From NCBI RefSeq assembly GCF_001767255.1, contig NZ_CP017639.1:171406-235405 (forward strand): 64,000 nt of DNA, given 5' to 3'. The stretch is from Corynebacterium sp. NML98-0116. GTDB taxonomy: Bacteria; Actinomycetota; Actinomycetes; Mycobacteriales; Mycobacteriaceae. The notes beneath the pieces are model-generated. The model did no database searches and was not told the DNA's origin. It worked only from the letters and a program-made list of their open reading frames with translations. This document shows positions 30,300 to 39,833 of this stretch, in pieces. The first letter of the stretch is position 1; the number at the start of each line of letters is the position of its first letter. A program made the position numbers and the translations under genes.

Positions 30300-32186
30300 C
30301 TAGTGCACGCCAATGTTGATGGTGTTGGTGTGCTGGTTGTACGTGATGTCGCCGCCTTGGAAGTCGACGCGGAAGAGGCCGTCGCCAATCGGGTGCTCGG
30401 AGTTGACCGGCAGGCCGAGCGGGCCGGCGTCGAGACCCTGCTGGAGCCAGGCGTTCGCAATCTTCGTGAACATCGTGAACGCTTCGCCCTTCGCGTTGCG
30501 CACGGCGATGCCGTTCTGGAAGAAGCCGAAGTCGTTGCCGCCCACGCCGCCGACGCCACCGATGACGGCGCCGAGCGTCGGCTCGAACTGCTTCCACACC
30601 GCAGCCAGGTCGTTCTGGCCAGCGAACTTCAGCATCGGCTCGATGTACGGGGCGATCTGCTGCAGCGTCAGCCCCGGAGCGATCTCCACACCTGCGAGGT
30701 TCTGGATGCCTCCCGGCAGCAGGTCGTTCGCCTTCGCGTACAGGAAGATCAGGCCAGCCAAGGTGCCGACGGCCGCTGCGATCGCCACCGCGTCACCCGA
30801 GGCAATACCCGACAGGGAGATGTTGTCGGAGGAGCCCGAGTTGGTCACCTGGGTCGTGGTGCCGTCAGGGTTCGTGACGGTGTCCGATTCCTTCTTACCG
30901 GAGCCCAGCGCGTCGAGCAGGTCGCCGACCGTGGTGTCGGTGACCGGTCCCGTGTAGTCGCCAGGAGGGGTGAACTCGGAGGAGTTCTTCAGCGCGCGGT
31001 ACTTCGTGTTCGCGATGGTGCGCACCGTGCCCATCTGGTTGTACAAGTTCTGACCTGGGCACTCGTTGTAGTGGAAGTCCCGGTGCGCGTTGATGTTCGG
31101 GAACATCCCGCCCTGGCCGGCGCGGTACTTGCTGCCCTTGAAATCGAAGTCAGCGTAGTGGTAGCTCGAACCCATCGGGTCGAACCCGGAGACAGCAGCC
31201 TTCCAGCCGATGATGTCGCCCAGCGCCTGCAGCGACGCCTGCGTCGGCACCGCAGTCTGGTAGTTGCCCAGCACGGACACGCCCCAGGTGTTCTGGTTGA
31301 AGCCACCCACGTGCGCGCCCTGGACCGCGCGGTCGAGCCCGCCGTACCGGCCCTCGTAGATGTTGCCGTACTTATCGACCATGGCGTTGTAGCCCACATC
31401 GCCCCAGCCCAGGGTGTAGGTGTGGTAGTTCCAGATGCCGCGGACGATGCCCGGCGCCTGCGCCTCGGTGTAGTTGTTGGAACCAGCGGTGTGGTGGACC
31501 GTCGCAGCCGTGACCGGCGCGGTGTACGTCGGGTTGCTGTTCTTGCCAGCACCCCACTGCGCGCGCGTGATCACCTTCGGCATCCCGTAGGTGTAGGAGT
31601 CGACGACTGGCTTGATGTTGCCGTTGACGGTGCCGGTGCCGCCGTCGATAAACACGGCCTGGATGTCGGTGGCCGTATTCGGTGCAGTGGAGTCCTTGCG
31701 GCCGTTCTCCAGGAGATCGACGTTGCCCGTGGAGACCTGAACACGCTTCGTCGGCTCCACGAAGATCGGCTCGGTGCCAAACGTGTCGGTGCCGGGTGCT
31801 GCATCGAGCGGATCCATCTCGAACCACTCCGTCCAGCTGCCGTCGGCACGCTGGGCACGCACGTAGGCGACGATGTCGCGGTCGCCCTTCCACGTCAGGC
31901 CAAACAGCGTGAACTCGCGGTCGCGGGTGAACTCCTTGACCACACGACGCTCCTCGGTCTCCTCACCCTGGGTGCGCACCGCTGCGTCATCCACGGTGAT
32001 ATTCGCACCCTTGGCGAAGGACTCGCTGGCGTTATAGACGTCCATCTGCGCCGGTGCCGCTGACTGGACCTGGACAATGTGGTTGCCGCCGAACGCTCCG
32101 GCGACAACGAGGGCCACGGACATCACCGCAGCCATCAGAGGGCGCATCCTGGAGGATTGCCCATTCAGGCGCTTCCGCTGTTGCAC
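30300..32186 (-). CDS. Secreted N-acetylmuramoyl-L-alanine amidase (Amidase_2/PGRP) with LGFP-like tail
   Basis: This 628-residue exported peptidoglycan hydrolase has a signal peptide or anchor at residues 15-34 (PLMAAVMSVALVVAGAFG), a beta-rich N-domain, and an Amidase_2/PGRP domain at about 200-390. Zinc ligands are His231/232 (TVHHTAG), His368 (NAHRD) and Cys376 (NECPG). A second hydrophobic segment lies near 450-472, and the C-terminus has an LGFP-like repeat (GPLGLPVNSEHPIGDG). It should cleave the glycan-peptide bond. It starts at GTG behind AGGAG. It is divergent from glf. Confidence 0.9.
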   Translation of the reverse strand: MQQRKRLNGQSSRMRPLMAAVMSVALVVAGAFGGNHIVQVQSAAPAQMDVYNASESFAKGANITVDDAAVRTQGEETEERRVVKEFTRDREFTLFGLTWKGDRDIVAYVRAQRADGSWTEWFEMDPLDAAPGTDTFGTEPIFVEPTKRVQVSTGNVDLLENGRKDSTAPNTATDIQAVFIDGGTGTVNGNIKPVVDSYTYGMPKVITRAQWGAGKNSNPTYTAPVTAATVHHTAGSNNYTEAQAPGIVRGIWNYHTYTLGWGDVGYNAMVDKYGNIYEGRYGGLDRAVQGAHVGGFNQNTWGVSVLGNYQTAVPTQASLQALGDIIGWKAAVSGFDPMGSSYHYADFDFKGSKYRAGQGGMFPNINAHRDFHYNECPGQNLYNQMGTVRTIANTKYRALKNSSEFTPPGDYTGPVTDTTVGDLLDALGSGKKESDTVTNPDGTTTQVTNSGSSDNISLSGIASGDAVAIAAAVGTLAGLIFLYAKANDLLPGGIQNLAGVEIAPGLTLQQIAPYIEPMLKFAGQNDLAAVWKQFEPTLGAVIGGVGGVGGNDFGFFQNGIAVRNAKGEAFTMFTKIANAWLQQGLDAGPLGLPVNSEHPIGDGLFRVDFQGGDITYNQHTNTINIGVH

Positions 32187-32307
32187 GTTTTAACTCCTGT
32201 GGCTATAGGGATAAAGGTTACTCCAGTGAAGTGTAGTGCAAGTTAAAGTCTCAAGTGATTCTTGAGGCTTGGCGTGTCGTGCGGAGGGGCGTCGAAAAGA
32301 AATGTGA

Positions 32308-33498
<1,191 letters not shown>

Positions 33499-33534
33499 GG
33501 GTTCGCTTGGGGTTTCGGCGGGGTCTTGAGGGGT

Positions 33535-33627
33535 GAGTGCCAAAGGACGCACCCGTTTATATCTAGAACATTTCTTACCTGCTAGTTTGAATGTCTAGGG
33601 TAATTCGGGTTGTGTCTATTGGCACTC
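33535..33627 (+). repeat. Dispersed palindromic element, family 2, copy D
   Basis: A 93-bp element has terminal inverted repeats: GAGTGCCAAAGGACGCA at its left end and TGTGTCTATTGGCACTC at its right. A second copy lies at 51649-51740 with nearly the same ends. Interior CCCG/CGGG extends the stem. It carries no ORF and sits 36 bp after glf, 12 bp before a family 1 element. Confidence 0.75.
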
Positions 33628-33639
33628 TTTCTCTTGTAC

Positions 33640-33720
33640 GCGCACCAAATTCCCGCGTCGACTTCGCGCGACCTGGGGAAACGTCTCGGCGCCCAACCGA
33701 AATTCGGGGATTTGGTGCGC
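33640..33720 (+). repeat. Dispersed palindromic element, family 1, copy C
   Basis: An 81-bp element has perfect 11-bp terminal inverted repeats GCGCACCAAAT (33640-33650) and ATTTGGTGCGC (33710-33720), with CCC/GGG continuing the stem. The interior CTGGGGAAACGTC is identical to copy A at 5698-5780. It lies directly after family 2 copy D. Confidence 0.78.
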
Positions 33721-33738
33721 GCAGCTCTTGGCCCTACG

Positions 33739-33867
33739 CTACGGCTTCTTCCTATCGGTGATGCGTACCAGGCAGCCAGCGGCTGCGCCCACCAGCGCGG
33801 CCCACAGAATATTCGGCACAGGTCCTGCCACGATCAGTGCGATGCGTGCCAGCGCCGCCGTTGCCAT
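33739..33867 (-). CDS. Possible small hydrophobic protein or membrane-protein fragment
   Basis: An open frame of 42 codons downstream of fic reads as two hydrophobic segments (ALARIALIVAGPVPNI and WAALVGAAAGCLV) ending in RITDRKKP. The frame stays open 18 codons further upstream without a better start, and there is no clear ribosome site. It may be a real tiny membrane protein or the C-terminal remnant of a larger one. Codon positions look plausible but the evidence is thin. Confidence 0.35.
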   Translation of the reverse strand: MATAALARIALIVAGPVPNILWAALVGAAAGCLVRITDRKKP

Positions 33868-33921
33868 CAAGGCCAACCAAGTGATTCTCGCCGAAGGTAT
33901 CGCGGCGCTGGGCTCTGCGTC

Positions 33922-35091
33922 TCAAGTGCGTCGCCTCCGCTCGGCGAACTCATCGAGCAAATCCAACACGTCGGGGGCTCGCCAGGCGCGGGTGCGTCTG
34001 TCCAGCTGTGCTCCGGTAACGATGCCGACCTGCGCGAGTGCTTCGAGCGCATTTCCTGCTGAGGTCTGCGTCGCTCCTAATTCCTCTACCACAATCCGCG
34101 TGGTGATTACCGGCCGCTGCAACAACAACGGGAGCACTCTCCATACAAGGGCATCGGAGCGTGCGGCCAACTGTTGCTTCCACTCATCCAGCAGCGTATT
34201 CAGTTCATCTGCGATCCACGTGCCGTACTCGACGGCTTCGAGCGCACTTGCTGCGAAAAGGTTGACGATTTGGTCGGCGTCACCTTGCCGGTATGCGTCC
34301 AGTGCAGCAAAGTAGTCATCAATATGGGATAGCAAACCTGCAGAGATTGGCACCGACCCATTGACACTGATGCCGTGGGTTTTCAGCAACACATGAACGA
34401 GGGCTCTCCCTGTCCTCCCGTTTCCGTCCGCGAAGGGGTGGATGGTTTCCAACTGAGCGTGTGTAATCGCGGCCTGCGCCAACGCTGGGATGTCGCGGCG
34501 CGACATGAACCTCTCCAGATCCGCCAACAGCTCCGGTACATGATCGTGGTGCGGCGGAACGAACAATGCACCGCCCGGGTGGTGGTTGTCCGGTCCACCG
34601 ATCCACACCGGCTGCTCGCGCAGTCGACCTGCGATCCTCGGTGCAGCGTCCTGCAGAAGCACACTGTGCATCGCCAACAACGTTTCAGTTGTTGCTGTAT
34701 CAACTGCAATCACCCGTTGCATCTGTCGAACATTCGCCACGATCAGCTTTGCATTGGCCGACCCCGAACCAGAAAGTTCCGCTTCAAATATCTTGCGAGA
34801 CGAGGAGGTAAGTTGTTCAATTCTACTCGATGCGACGGCTTCACCGCGCAGCAAAAGTGGGATAAAAGGAATGAGGTCTGTGGCGTGTGTGGCGTCGAAA
34901 CGCGTCACCGCGATGGTTGCTCGATCCGCGGCTGCAAGCGTTTCAGGGCGTAGCTGCAATTCCTCGTCAGCGATGCGCGGGACTATGGCGCTCTCGTATT
35001 TTCGCGGCGTACGTAGCTGCGCCCGACGCGATATATTCTCGGTTGCAGCCTGCCACGGCAAAGTCTCATAAGTCACACTCGGCCACACCAT
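33922..35091 (-). CDS. Fic/DOC family protein (putative AMP-transferase)
   Basis: This 389-residue protein has the Fic core motif HPFADGNGRTGR at about residue 218, which transfers AMP (or a related group) from a nucleotide to a protein hydroxyl. The beta-hairpin flap and an N-terminal inhibitory-helix-like SSRIEQ (S-x3-E-Q, where the class II motif has E-G or E-N) lie upstream at about residue 92. The last ~90 residues look like a winged helix (TRIVVEELGATQTSAGNALEAL), possibly DNA-binding. It is a standalone gene in the accessory segment. Target and biological role are unknown; no obvious antitoxin partner is adjacent. Confidence 0.88.
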   Translation of the reverse strand: MVWPSVTYETLPWQAATENISRRAQLRTPRKYESAIVPRIADEELQLRPETLAAADRATIAVTRFDATHATDLIPFIPLLLRGEAVASSRIEQLTSSSRKIFEAELSGSGSANAKLIVANVRQMQRVIAVDTATTETLLAMHSVLLQDAAPRIAGRLREQPVWIGGPDNHHPGGALFVPPHHDHVPELLADLERFMSRRDIPALAQAAITHAQLETIHPFADGNGRTGRALVHVLLKTHGISVNGSVPISAGLLSHIDDYFAALDAYRQGDADQIVNLFAASALEAVEYGTWIADELNTLLDEWKQQLAARSDALVWRVLPLLLQRPVITTRIVVEELGATQTSAGNALEALAQVGIVTGAQLDRRTRAWRAPDVLDLLDEFAERRRRT

Positions 35092-35149
35092 ACGTCATAA
35101 GTTAGCATGCAAAGTTGTGATGTCGTACCCAACCTATAAACTTAGACAT

Positions 35150-35185
35150 CTATCCTTTGCTATTTGAAGCAACATCAAAGGATAG
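35150..35185. repeat. Inverted repeat upstream of fic
   Basis: CTATCCTTTG (35150-35159) and CAAAGGATAG (35176-35185) form a perfect 10-bp inverted repeat with a 16-base centre, about 60 bp before the fic start. It may be a fic operator. The rest of 35092-35471 holds no gene I can support apart from the repeat at 35346-35375. Confidence 0.5.
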
Positions 35186-35345
35186 GTGGAAAGCGCACCT
35201 GCTCCCAATGATTGCCTCACCATCTGTACCGAATGGGTGAACAATTGCCAGCCTGGGCATGATGGCAGTGTCTAGAGCATCTGTCAGGGCGAAGTGGCAT
35301 GGGCGCTCGGTTGAGGGCTTTGTGCTGTCGGTGGGGATGGACCTC

Positions 35346-35375
35346 CAAAATGACGAGTGAAACCATTTCAAAGTG
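35346..35375 (+). repeat. 30-bp direct repeat, left copy
   Basis: These 30 bases are identical to 42416-42445, within the tandem repeats before the DUF4143 ATPase gene, in the same orientation. They contain ATGACGAGTGAAACC followed by ATTTCAAAGTG. The left copy stands alone, with no ATPase gene next to it. The two copies bracket 7 kb that includes the siderophore cluster. Confidence 0.8.
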
Positions 35376-35471
35376 CCGAACGTGCTGGTAGAAGACTATG
35401 AGCGGGTAGTGCTATCGATCTGATCGGTGCAGATCCGCCGGAAGGCACAAGCCACGCTTACACGTTTTTCC

Positions 35472-36188
35472 TCAGCAGCTGCGCGGGGATTCGCTGCGCG
35501 ATGCTTGCTTCAGTAGATGTTCGCGGGTGCCTGCGCGGATAATCTCGAGAATGCAAGCAACCTTGACGGCAAGCTGCACCTCGTGGAGCATGTATGCCTC
35601 GACCGGGAGTACGGAATAAAACATTTGCGCAGCTTGAATAATGACCACAGCGCCAACCAGGTACTTCCAATTCATCTCATAAAACGCGAGCGTGGCCAGG
35701 GTGCAGACGGTGCCTACCAAGATTCCCTCCGGGGACGGCCACGCATGGGCAGTGAGTAGCCGCCCCGCAGTAAGAATGAGAAAAGCGGCCGTGATCGCGC
35801 CGGGCATCGATAGCCTGCTCGTGTCTTGACGAAGTACTAACACGGGATTGGCCTGCTCTATGTGGGAAATGATGAGGACGTAGATTCCTGCGAGCAGTAA
35901 CCCTGCCGGAAGCGGAATCCAAACGTGTATAAACGATTCTGGGCTGGGGGCCAGGACCATGGGCACAATGATTGCGATGAGACCTAGCAGGCCGACTGCG
36001 CTGGAGATAACAGCAAACTTCCGAGGTAGCGGCCGCAAGAGCAGTGCCACTATTCCAAACACCAACGCGGAAAATGGCCCGAAGGTGCTGATGATGCTTC
36101 CTATCAGTGATTCAGGCTCCGATGCTGTATCCGGAACTTCGAGGAAGTAGTCGAGAAGGATGGCTAGTAACGGAAGGAAATGAAACAT
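35472..36188 (-). CDS. Polytopic membrane protein, unknown family
   Basis: This 238-residue protein has about seven hydrophobic segments, for example PLLAILLDYFLEV, FSALVFGIVALLL, VGLLGLIAIIVPMVLA, GLLLAGIYVLIISH and YLVGAVVIIQAAQMF, with a charged C-terminal tail (RAGTREHLLKQASRSE). I do not recognise a family. It starts at ATG 36188 and is followed in the same direction by nothing obvious; the pspC-like gene lies 134 bp upstream in the same orientation. Confidence 0.6.
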   Translation of the reverse strand: MFHFLPLLAILLDYFLEVPDTASEPESLIGSIISTFGPFSALVFGIVALLLRPLPRKFAVISSAVGLLGLIAIIVPMVLAPSPESFIHVWIPLPAGLLLAGIYVLIISHIEQANPVLVLRQDTSRLSMPGAITAAFLILTAGRLLTAHAWPSPEGILVGTVCTLATLAFYEMNWKYLVGAVVIIQAAQMFYSVLPVEAYMLHEVQLAVKVACILEIIRAGTREHLLKQASRSESPRSC

Positions 36189-36322
36189 GTGGAAACACCT
36201 AGCGGCATGTAGCTACTAATAGGTATGCCATAAATGTACGGGACTGCACCTGTACGTGTAGGACGTTGCCGATAGATTCGGTGGCGCGCGGTACCTGGCA
36301 CGCCACCTCGTCTCTTGGCTGG

Positions 36323-36544
36323 TCAGCTTGCAGGTTGCTCAGTTTCCGGCGGCTCAGGGTTATCGTCGAGCGGATACAACAACCACTGGAGGATATAGGT
36401 GGCAATGGCGGGCAAGCTAAATAGTTGCGCTACTGCGTACCACCAACGGATTGTTTCTGGGCTGCGACCGTAGCGTTCTGCGAGCCCCGCACAGACTCCT
36501 GCAATGACGCGTCCGCGTGATGTCCTGTAGTAAGGCCTGCGCAT
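36323..36544 (-). CDS. PspC domain protein
   Basis: This 73-residue protein has the PspC signature: RPYYRTSRGRVIAGVCAGLAERYG, then a membrane segment (WWYAVAQLFSLPAIATYILQWLLYP) and an acidic Pro-rich tail. PspC domains occur in envelope-stress systems. Here it stands alone with no PspA or other Psp partner. ATG 36544 is natural and AAGGGAAT lies upstream. Confidence 0.85.
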   Translation of the reverse strand: MRRPYYRTSRGRVIAGVCAGLAERYGRSPETIRWWYAVAQLFSLPAIATYILQWLLYPLDDNPEPPETEQPAS

Positions 36545-36740
36545 GTTATTCCCTTCAGACGAAATGGCGGGTCGAAATCACTGTGTCAGAGCTTAATGGA
36601 TGGGTGCCGACGACGATATGAACAACGAGCGCGCTCACTCCTGGTGACAGGGAAGCTCAGGGCCGCTTGCGTCGGACAAGCACCAAACCGGTTCCGATCA
36701 GTGCGTCCTACCCATCGCTAAAGAGAATGTATCCGCCTTT

Positions 36741-36842
36741 TACTTCGCCGGGTCGACGAACGTCGATACGAGGTAGCGGTTGATGATGCCCCTGCTGTCA
36801 CCTGCTTTGAAGGTGGCTAGCCGACTCCAGCTACGCGGGCGC
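36741..36842 (-). pseudogene. 3' remnant related to the MFS-CBS gene C-terminus
   Basis: The minus strand has an open tail of 33 codons ending GIINRYLVSTFVDPAK then stop, with a stop codon just upstream. It matches the C-terminus of the gene at 41663 (GIINRSDINRYLVSTFVDP) except for a five-codon deletion between two GCGGTTGATG repeats. It is a fragment without a start. The rest of 36545-36868 shows no gene. Confidence 0.6.
36749..36786 (-). repeat. 38-bp direct repeat, left copy
   Basis: These 38 bases recur exactly at 41678-41715 in the same orientation. Both encode the end of a CBS-type protein on the minus strand. The two copies flank the complete siderophore uptake cluster (36901-41563), 4.9 kb apart. 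Confidence 0.85.
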
Positions 36843-36869
36843 TAGGGGACTGCGCGCTTCACACTTTCT

Positions 36870-36893
36870 ATAGGTTAGGCAAGCCTATATAAT
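36870..36893 (+). promoter_or_regulatory. DtxR-type box overlapping the -10 of the siderophore operon
   Basis: ATAGGTTAGGCAAGCCTAT (36870-36888) matches 14 of 19 consensus positions and is itself nearly palindromic. It runs into a perfect -10 TATAAT at 36888-36893, seven bases before the GTG start. Iron-loaded DtxR bound here would block a leaderless transcript. Confidence 0.75.
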
Positions 36894-36900
36894 TTACGGG

Positions 36901-37803
36901 GTGAGTTTTAGGTCTTTTCTTGCAACCGTCGTCCGGAGTGAACGTATTGCGCCGAGTTTCCAGCGGGTGACGTTCACCGGGATCGACGCCATGGGGCCCG
37001 CCGTTCCGATCAGAGATTTGCGTATCAAGCTGCTGATCCCGCCTGCCAGCGGTCTGTTCGAGCTTCCCGAAGAGGGGTGGTGGGACACATGGCGTGCGAT
37101 GCCGGAGCACACGCGCGGACACCTGCGTACCTATTCCATTCGGGAGTTCCGGCGAAGTGCTGACAGCCCTGACGAAGTGGATGTGGATTTTGTTTTGCAC
37201 AGCGATAGTCCCGGTCCCGCCTCGGCGTGGGCACAAGACGCTCACCCTGGACAGCAGCTGCTGATTATTGGACCAACCCGCGACGATGATTCCGGTGTTG
37301 GTATTGAATTTAACCCCGGATCTGCTGGGATTGCCCGTCTTTACGGCGATGAAACCGCGTTGCCTGCAATGGCTCGTATCCTGGAGGATTGGCCCGAGGG
37401 GCTCGCTGGTTCGGTTGATATCGAGGTGCCCGCCGGCAATCACCTGCCCATCGACTCCCCTTCACAGGTTGATGTCCGGTGGCATTTTCGTGCAGAGGGG
37501 GACTTCGACTATGGAGGCTTGCTTCTTGCGCAGCTGAAACAGGAAGTTGGATCCCGTTGTGCCTCCGCTTCGTTGGAAAATGGAGAACCTGGTCTTGTGG
37601 ATGAAGCCCAGCTCGATGAAGTCTGGGAGACACCCACGTATTCCAGCAGTGGAGAATTGATAGGTCCCACGTCGGATACTGCAGGGCACACCTATTACTG
37701 GATCGCAGGGAAGAACACGGCTGTGACGGCGATGCGGCGGCTCCTGGTGAAAGAGGCGGGTGTGCCTCGCCACCACGTGTCGTTTATGGGGTATTGGCGA
37801 TAA
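36901..37803 (+). CDS. Siderophore-interacting protein (ferric-siderophore reductase)
   Basis: This 300-residue flavoenzyme of the SIP family releases iron from imported ferric siderophores by reduction. The FAD-binding motif is RTYSIREFR at about residue 79, followed by HSDSPGPASAWA. The NAD(P)H-binding side has GDETALPAMARIL, and the C-terminus reads YYWIAGKNTAVTAMRRLL. It starts at GTG 36901, directly downstream of a DtxR-boxed -10. It is the first gene of an operon with two permeases and an ATPase. Confidence 0.92.
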   Translation: MSFRSFLATVVRSERIAPSFQRVTFTGIDAMGPAVPIRDLRIKLLIPPASGLFELPEEGWWDTWRAMPEHTRGHLRTYSIREFRRSADSPDEVDVDFVLHSDSPGPASAWAQDAHPGQQLLIIGPTRDDDSGVGIEFNPGSAGIARLYGDETALPAMARILEDWPEGLAGSVDIEVPAGNHLPIDSPSQVDVRWHFRAEGDFDYGGLLLAQLKQEVGSRCASASLENGEPGLVDEAQLDEVWETPTYSSSGELIGPTSDTAGHTYYWIAGKNTAVTAMRRLLVKEAGVPRHHVSFMGYWR

Positions 37804-37815
37804 CGGGGTTACAAA

Positions 37816-38838
37816 GTGGATAAACGTGTAGGGCTTGTCGCTTTCCTTGCGGCTTCCACCGTGTGCGCGGCATTAGTGTCTCTTCTGTTCGGGGCGCGTG
37901 AAATGGGTTTCGGGGCAACGTTGGGCGCGGTTCGCGACGGAATTGTGTTGGCATTCTCGGGAGGAGCCGAAAGGCTTGAGGCCTCCAGCGACGAGGCGAA
38001 GATCATTGCACAGCTTCGGGTTCCGCGCACCCTGCTCGGCCTGTTGGTGGGGGCAGCCTTGGGCACAGCGGGGGCGTTGCTGCAGGGACACACCCGAAAC
38101 CCGCTCGCAGACACAAACTTGCTGGGTGTAGGCCCTGGTGCGGCGCTTGCGGTGGCTGCAGCCATTTCCTTTCATGGCTCAATGACGGTGTTGGACACTG
38201 TTGGGGTGGGATTCCTTGGCGCAATACTTGCGGTGGCGCTCGTGTTCACACTCAGTATGAGGAGCCTGGGATCGAGCCCGATCATGGTTGTGCTCGGTGG
38301 TTCTGCGCTGGGCGCGGTTTGTAGTGCGCTCACCAGCGGCATCGTGCTGACCAATACACAAAGCCTCAACGAGATGCGGTTTTGGACGGCGGGCGCTATC
38401 GCTGGGCGTGACATGCAGGTGGTCACGGTGCTTGCCCCGGTGATTCTCCTCGGACTAGTGGGGGCCTTCGCCATGGCAAACAGGGTGAACCTCCTGAACT
38501 TGGGAGACGATGTGGCAAGCGCACTTGGCGTGAGCGTCCCCCTCTCGCGGGCCGTGGGCATCGTCCTGGTTGCATTGCTCACGGGTGCCGCGGTGGCTGG
38601 GGCGGGCCCAATCGGGTTCGTCGGTCTGGTTGTTCCACACCTTGTGCGCGCCTTCACGGGGCCCGATTACCGCTGGGTACTACCGTGTTCCGCGTTGGCT
38701 GGGGCCACGTTGCTTTTGCTTGCCGACGTTATCGGCCGCGTCATCGCCAGGCCCGGCGAATTGCAGGTGGGCATCACGCTCGCCTTCGTTGGTGCCCCAT
38801 TTGCCCTGTACCTCTTGCGCAAAGGGGCGAAACTGTGA
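37816..38838 (+). CDS. FecCD-type iron-siderophore ABC permease 1
   Basis: This 340-residue permease of the FecCD/BtuC family has about ten membrane helices. Family blocks are RVPRTLLGLLVGAALGTAGALLQG ... NPLADTNLLGVGPGAAL, GGSALGAVCSAL, GAGPIGFVGLVVPHLVRAF (the coupling helix) and the closing GAPFALYLLRKG. It pairs with the next permease to form the channel. GTG start, 12 bp after the reductase gene. Its TGA overlaps the ATG of permease 2. Confidence 0.93.
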   Translation: MDKRVGLVAFLAASTVCAALVSLLFGAREMGFGATLGAVRDGIVLAFSGGAERLEASSDEAKIIAQLRVPRTLLGLLVGAALGTAGALLQGHTRNPLADTNLLGVGPGAALAVAAAISFHGSMTVLDTVGVGFLGAILAVALVFTLSMRSLGSSPIMVVLGGSALGAVCSALTSGIVLTNTQSLNEMRFWTAGAIAGRDMQVVTVLAPVILLGLVGAFAMANRVNLLNLGDDVASALGVSVPLSRAVGIVLVALLTGAAVAGAGPIGFVGLVVPHLVRAFTGPDYRWVLPCSALAGATLLLLADVIGRVIARPGELQVGITLAFVGAPFALYLLRKGAKL

Positions 38839-39833
38839 TGCGGGTTTTCGTGACGAATGGTGTCCTTGCGGTGTTGGCTTTCGCCGCGGCCCTTGGCGGC
38901 GTTATAGTCGGGGACTTCGGGCTTACGGTGCGGGATGTCGCTTCTGCGCTCATGGGCCAATCCACAGAATTGGCTCGTACGGTGATTGTTCAGTGGCGTC
39001 TGCCGCGGGTGGTAACTGCTTTGGGAGTAGGAGCTGCGCTTGGTTTTGCGGGGGCGATCTTCCAGACCATCACGAGGAATCCATTGGCGAGCCCAGACAT
39101 CTTGGGCGTCACTTCGGGTGCCTCCGCTTTCGCATTGACTGCGTTACTTGCTGGTGGAAGCTCCGGAATGCTGCTGCATCTTCTGGGGGTCCCGCTCAGT
39201 GCGTTCCTCGGTGGATTAGCAGTGTCTGCGGCAATCTGGTGGCTGAGCCGTGGCGCGGGTCTCGGGTCTTTCCAGCTTGTCTTCGCCGGGATCATTATCA
39301 ATGCACTGGCGATGGCATATACCTCGTTCCTGCTCGTTCGCGCCGACTATCGTGACGTGGGCAAGGCGCAGGCGTGGGTGACCGGCTCGGTGGGTTCTGC
39401 TAGCTGGCGCGATGCACTCGCCGTACTTATTGCGCTGGCAGTCGTCGTTCCGTTCTTGCGGTGGGCAGCCTTCAATCTGCAGGCGCTCTCGCTCGGGGAG
39501 GATACGGCTGCTGGCCTCGGGGTGGAGCCCCGGCATATGCAACTCATCCTCATGCTCATGGCTGTAGTGCTGGCATCGGTGGCCGTCGCGGCGTCTGGTC
39601 CGATAGCTTTTGTGGCGTTTGTTGCGCCACAGATTGGACGCAAGATCACACAAGCAGCAACGCCACCTTTAGGAACAGCGATGCTCGCTGGCGCGGCGAT
39701 TGTGTCTGGCGCAGACTTAGCAGTGCGCACCCTGGTGCCGGGGAACTTGCCGGTGGGCATAGCTACAACTGCGATTGGTGGCGCAGCACTGCTCTACACA
39801 CTGCTACGCGCAACACGAAAGGTGTCCGTATGA
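38838..39833 (+). CDS. FecCD-type iron-siderophore ABC permease 2
   Basis: This 331-residue second FecCD permease has RLPRVVTALGVGAALGFAGAIFQ ... NPLASPDILGVTSGASAF, the coupling motif ASGPIAFVAFVAPQIGRKI and about ten membrane helices. I chose ATG 38838, which overlaps the preceding TGA; the in-frame GTG three bases before is possible. It overlaps the ATPase start by ATGA. Two separate permease genes imply a heterodimeric importer. Confidence 0.93.
   Translation: MRVFVTNGVLAVLAFAAALGGVIVGDFGLTVRDVASALMGQSTELARTVIVQWRLPRVVTALGVGAALGFAGAIFQTITRNPLASPDILGVTSGASAFALTALLAGGSSGMLLHLLGVPLSAFLGGLAVSAAIWWLSRGAGLGSFQLVFAGIIINALAMAYTSFLLVRADYRDVGKAQAWVTGSVGSASWRDALAVLIALAVVVPFLRWAAFNLQALSLGEDTAAGLGVEPRHMQLILMLMAVVLASVAVAASGPIAFVAFVAPQIGRKITQAATPPLGTAMLAGAAIVSGADLAVRTLVPGNLPVGIATTAIGGAALLYTLLRATRKVSV

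Noticed and set aside
30297..32063. Long plus-strand frame opposite the amidase gene
   Set aside because: It is Val/Arg/Gly-rich without any recognisable domain, while the minus-strand frame has a signal peptide and an intact amidase domain.
32249..32268. Short palindrome CTCAAG-TGATT-CTTGAG between the amidase gene and glf
   Set aside because: A six-base arm is too short to separate from chance, and it has no T-run or promoter relation that I could establish.
35150..35371. Minus-strand frame of 73 codons upstream of fic
   Set aside because: It spans the inverted repeat and the 30-bp repeat, and has no motif or ribosome site.
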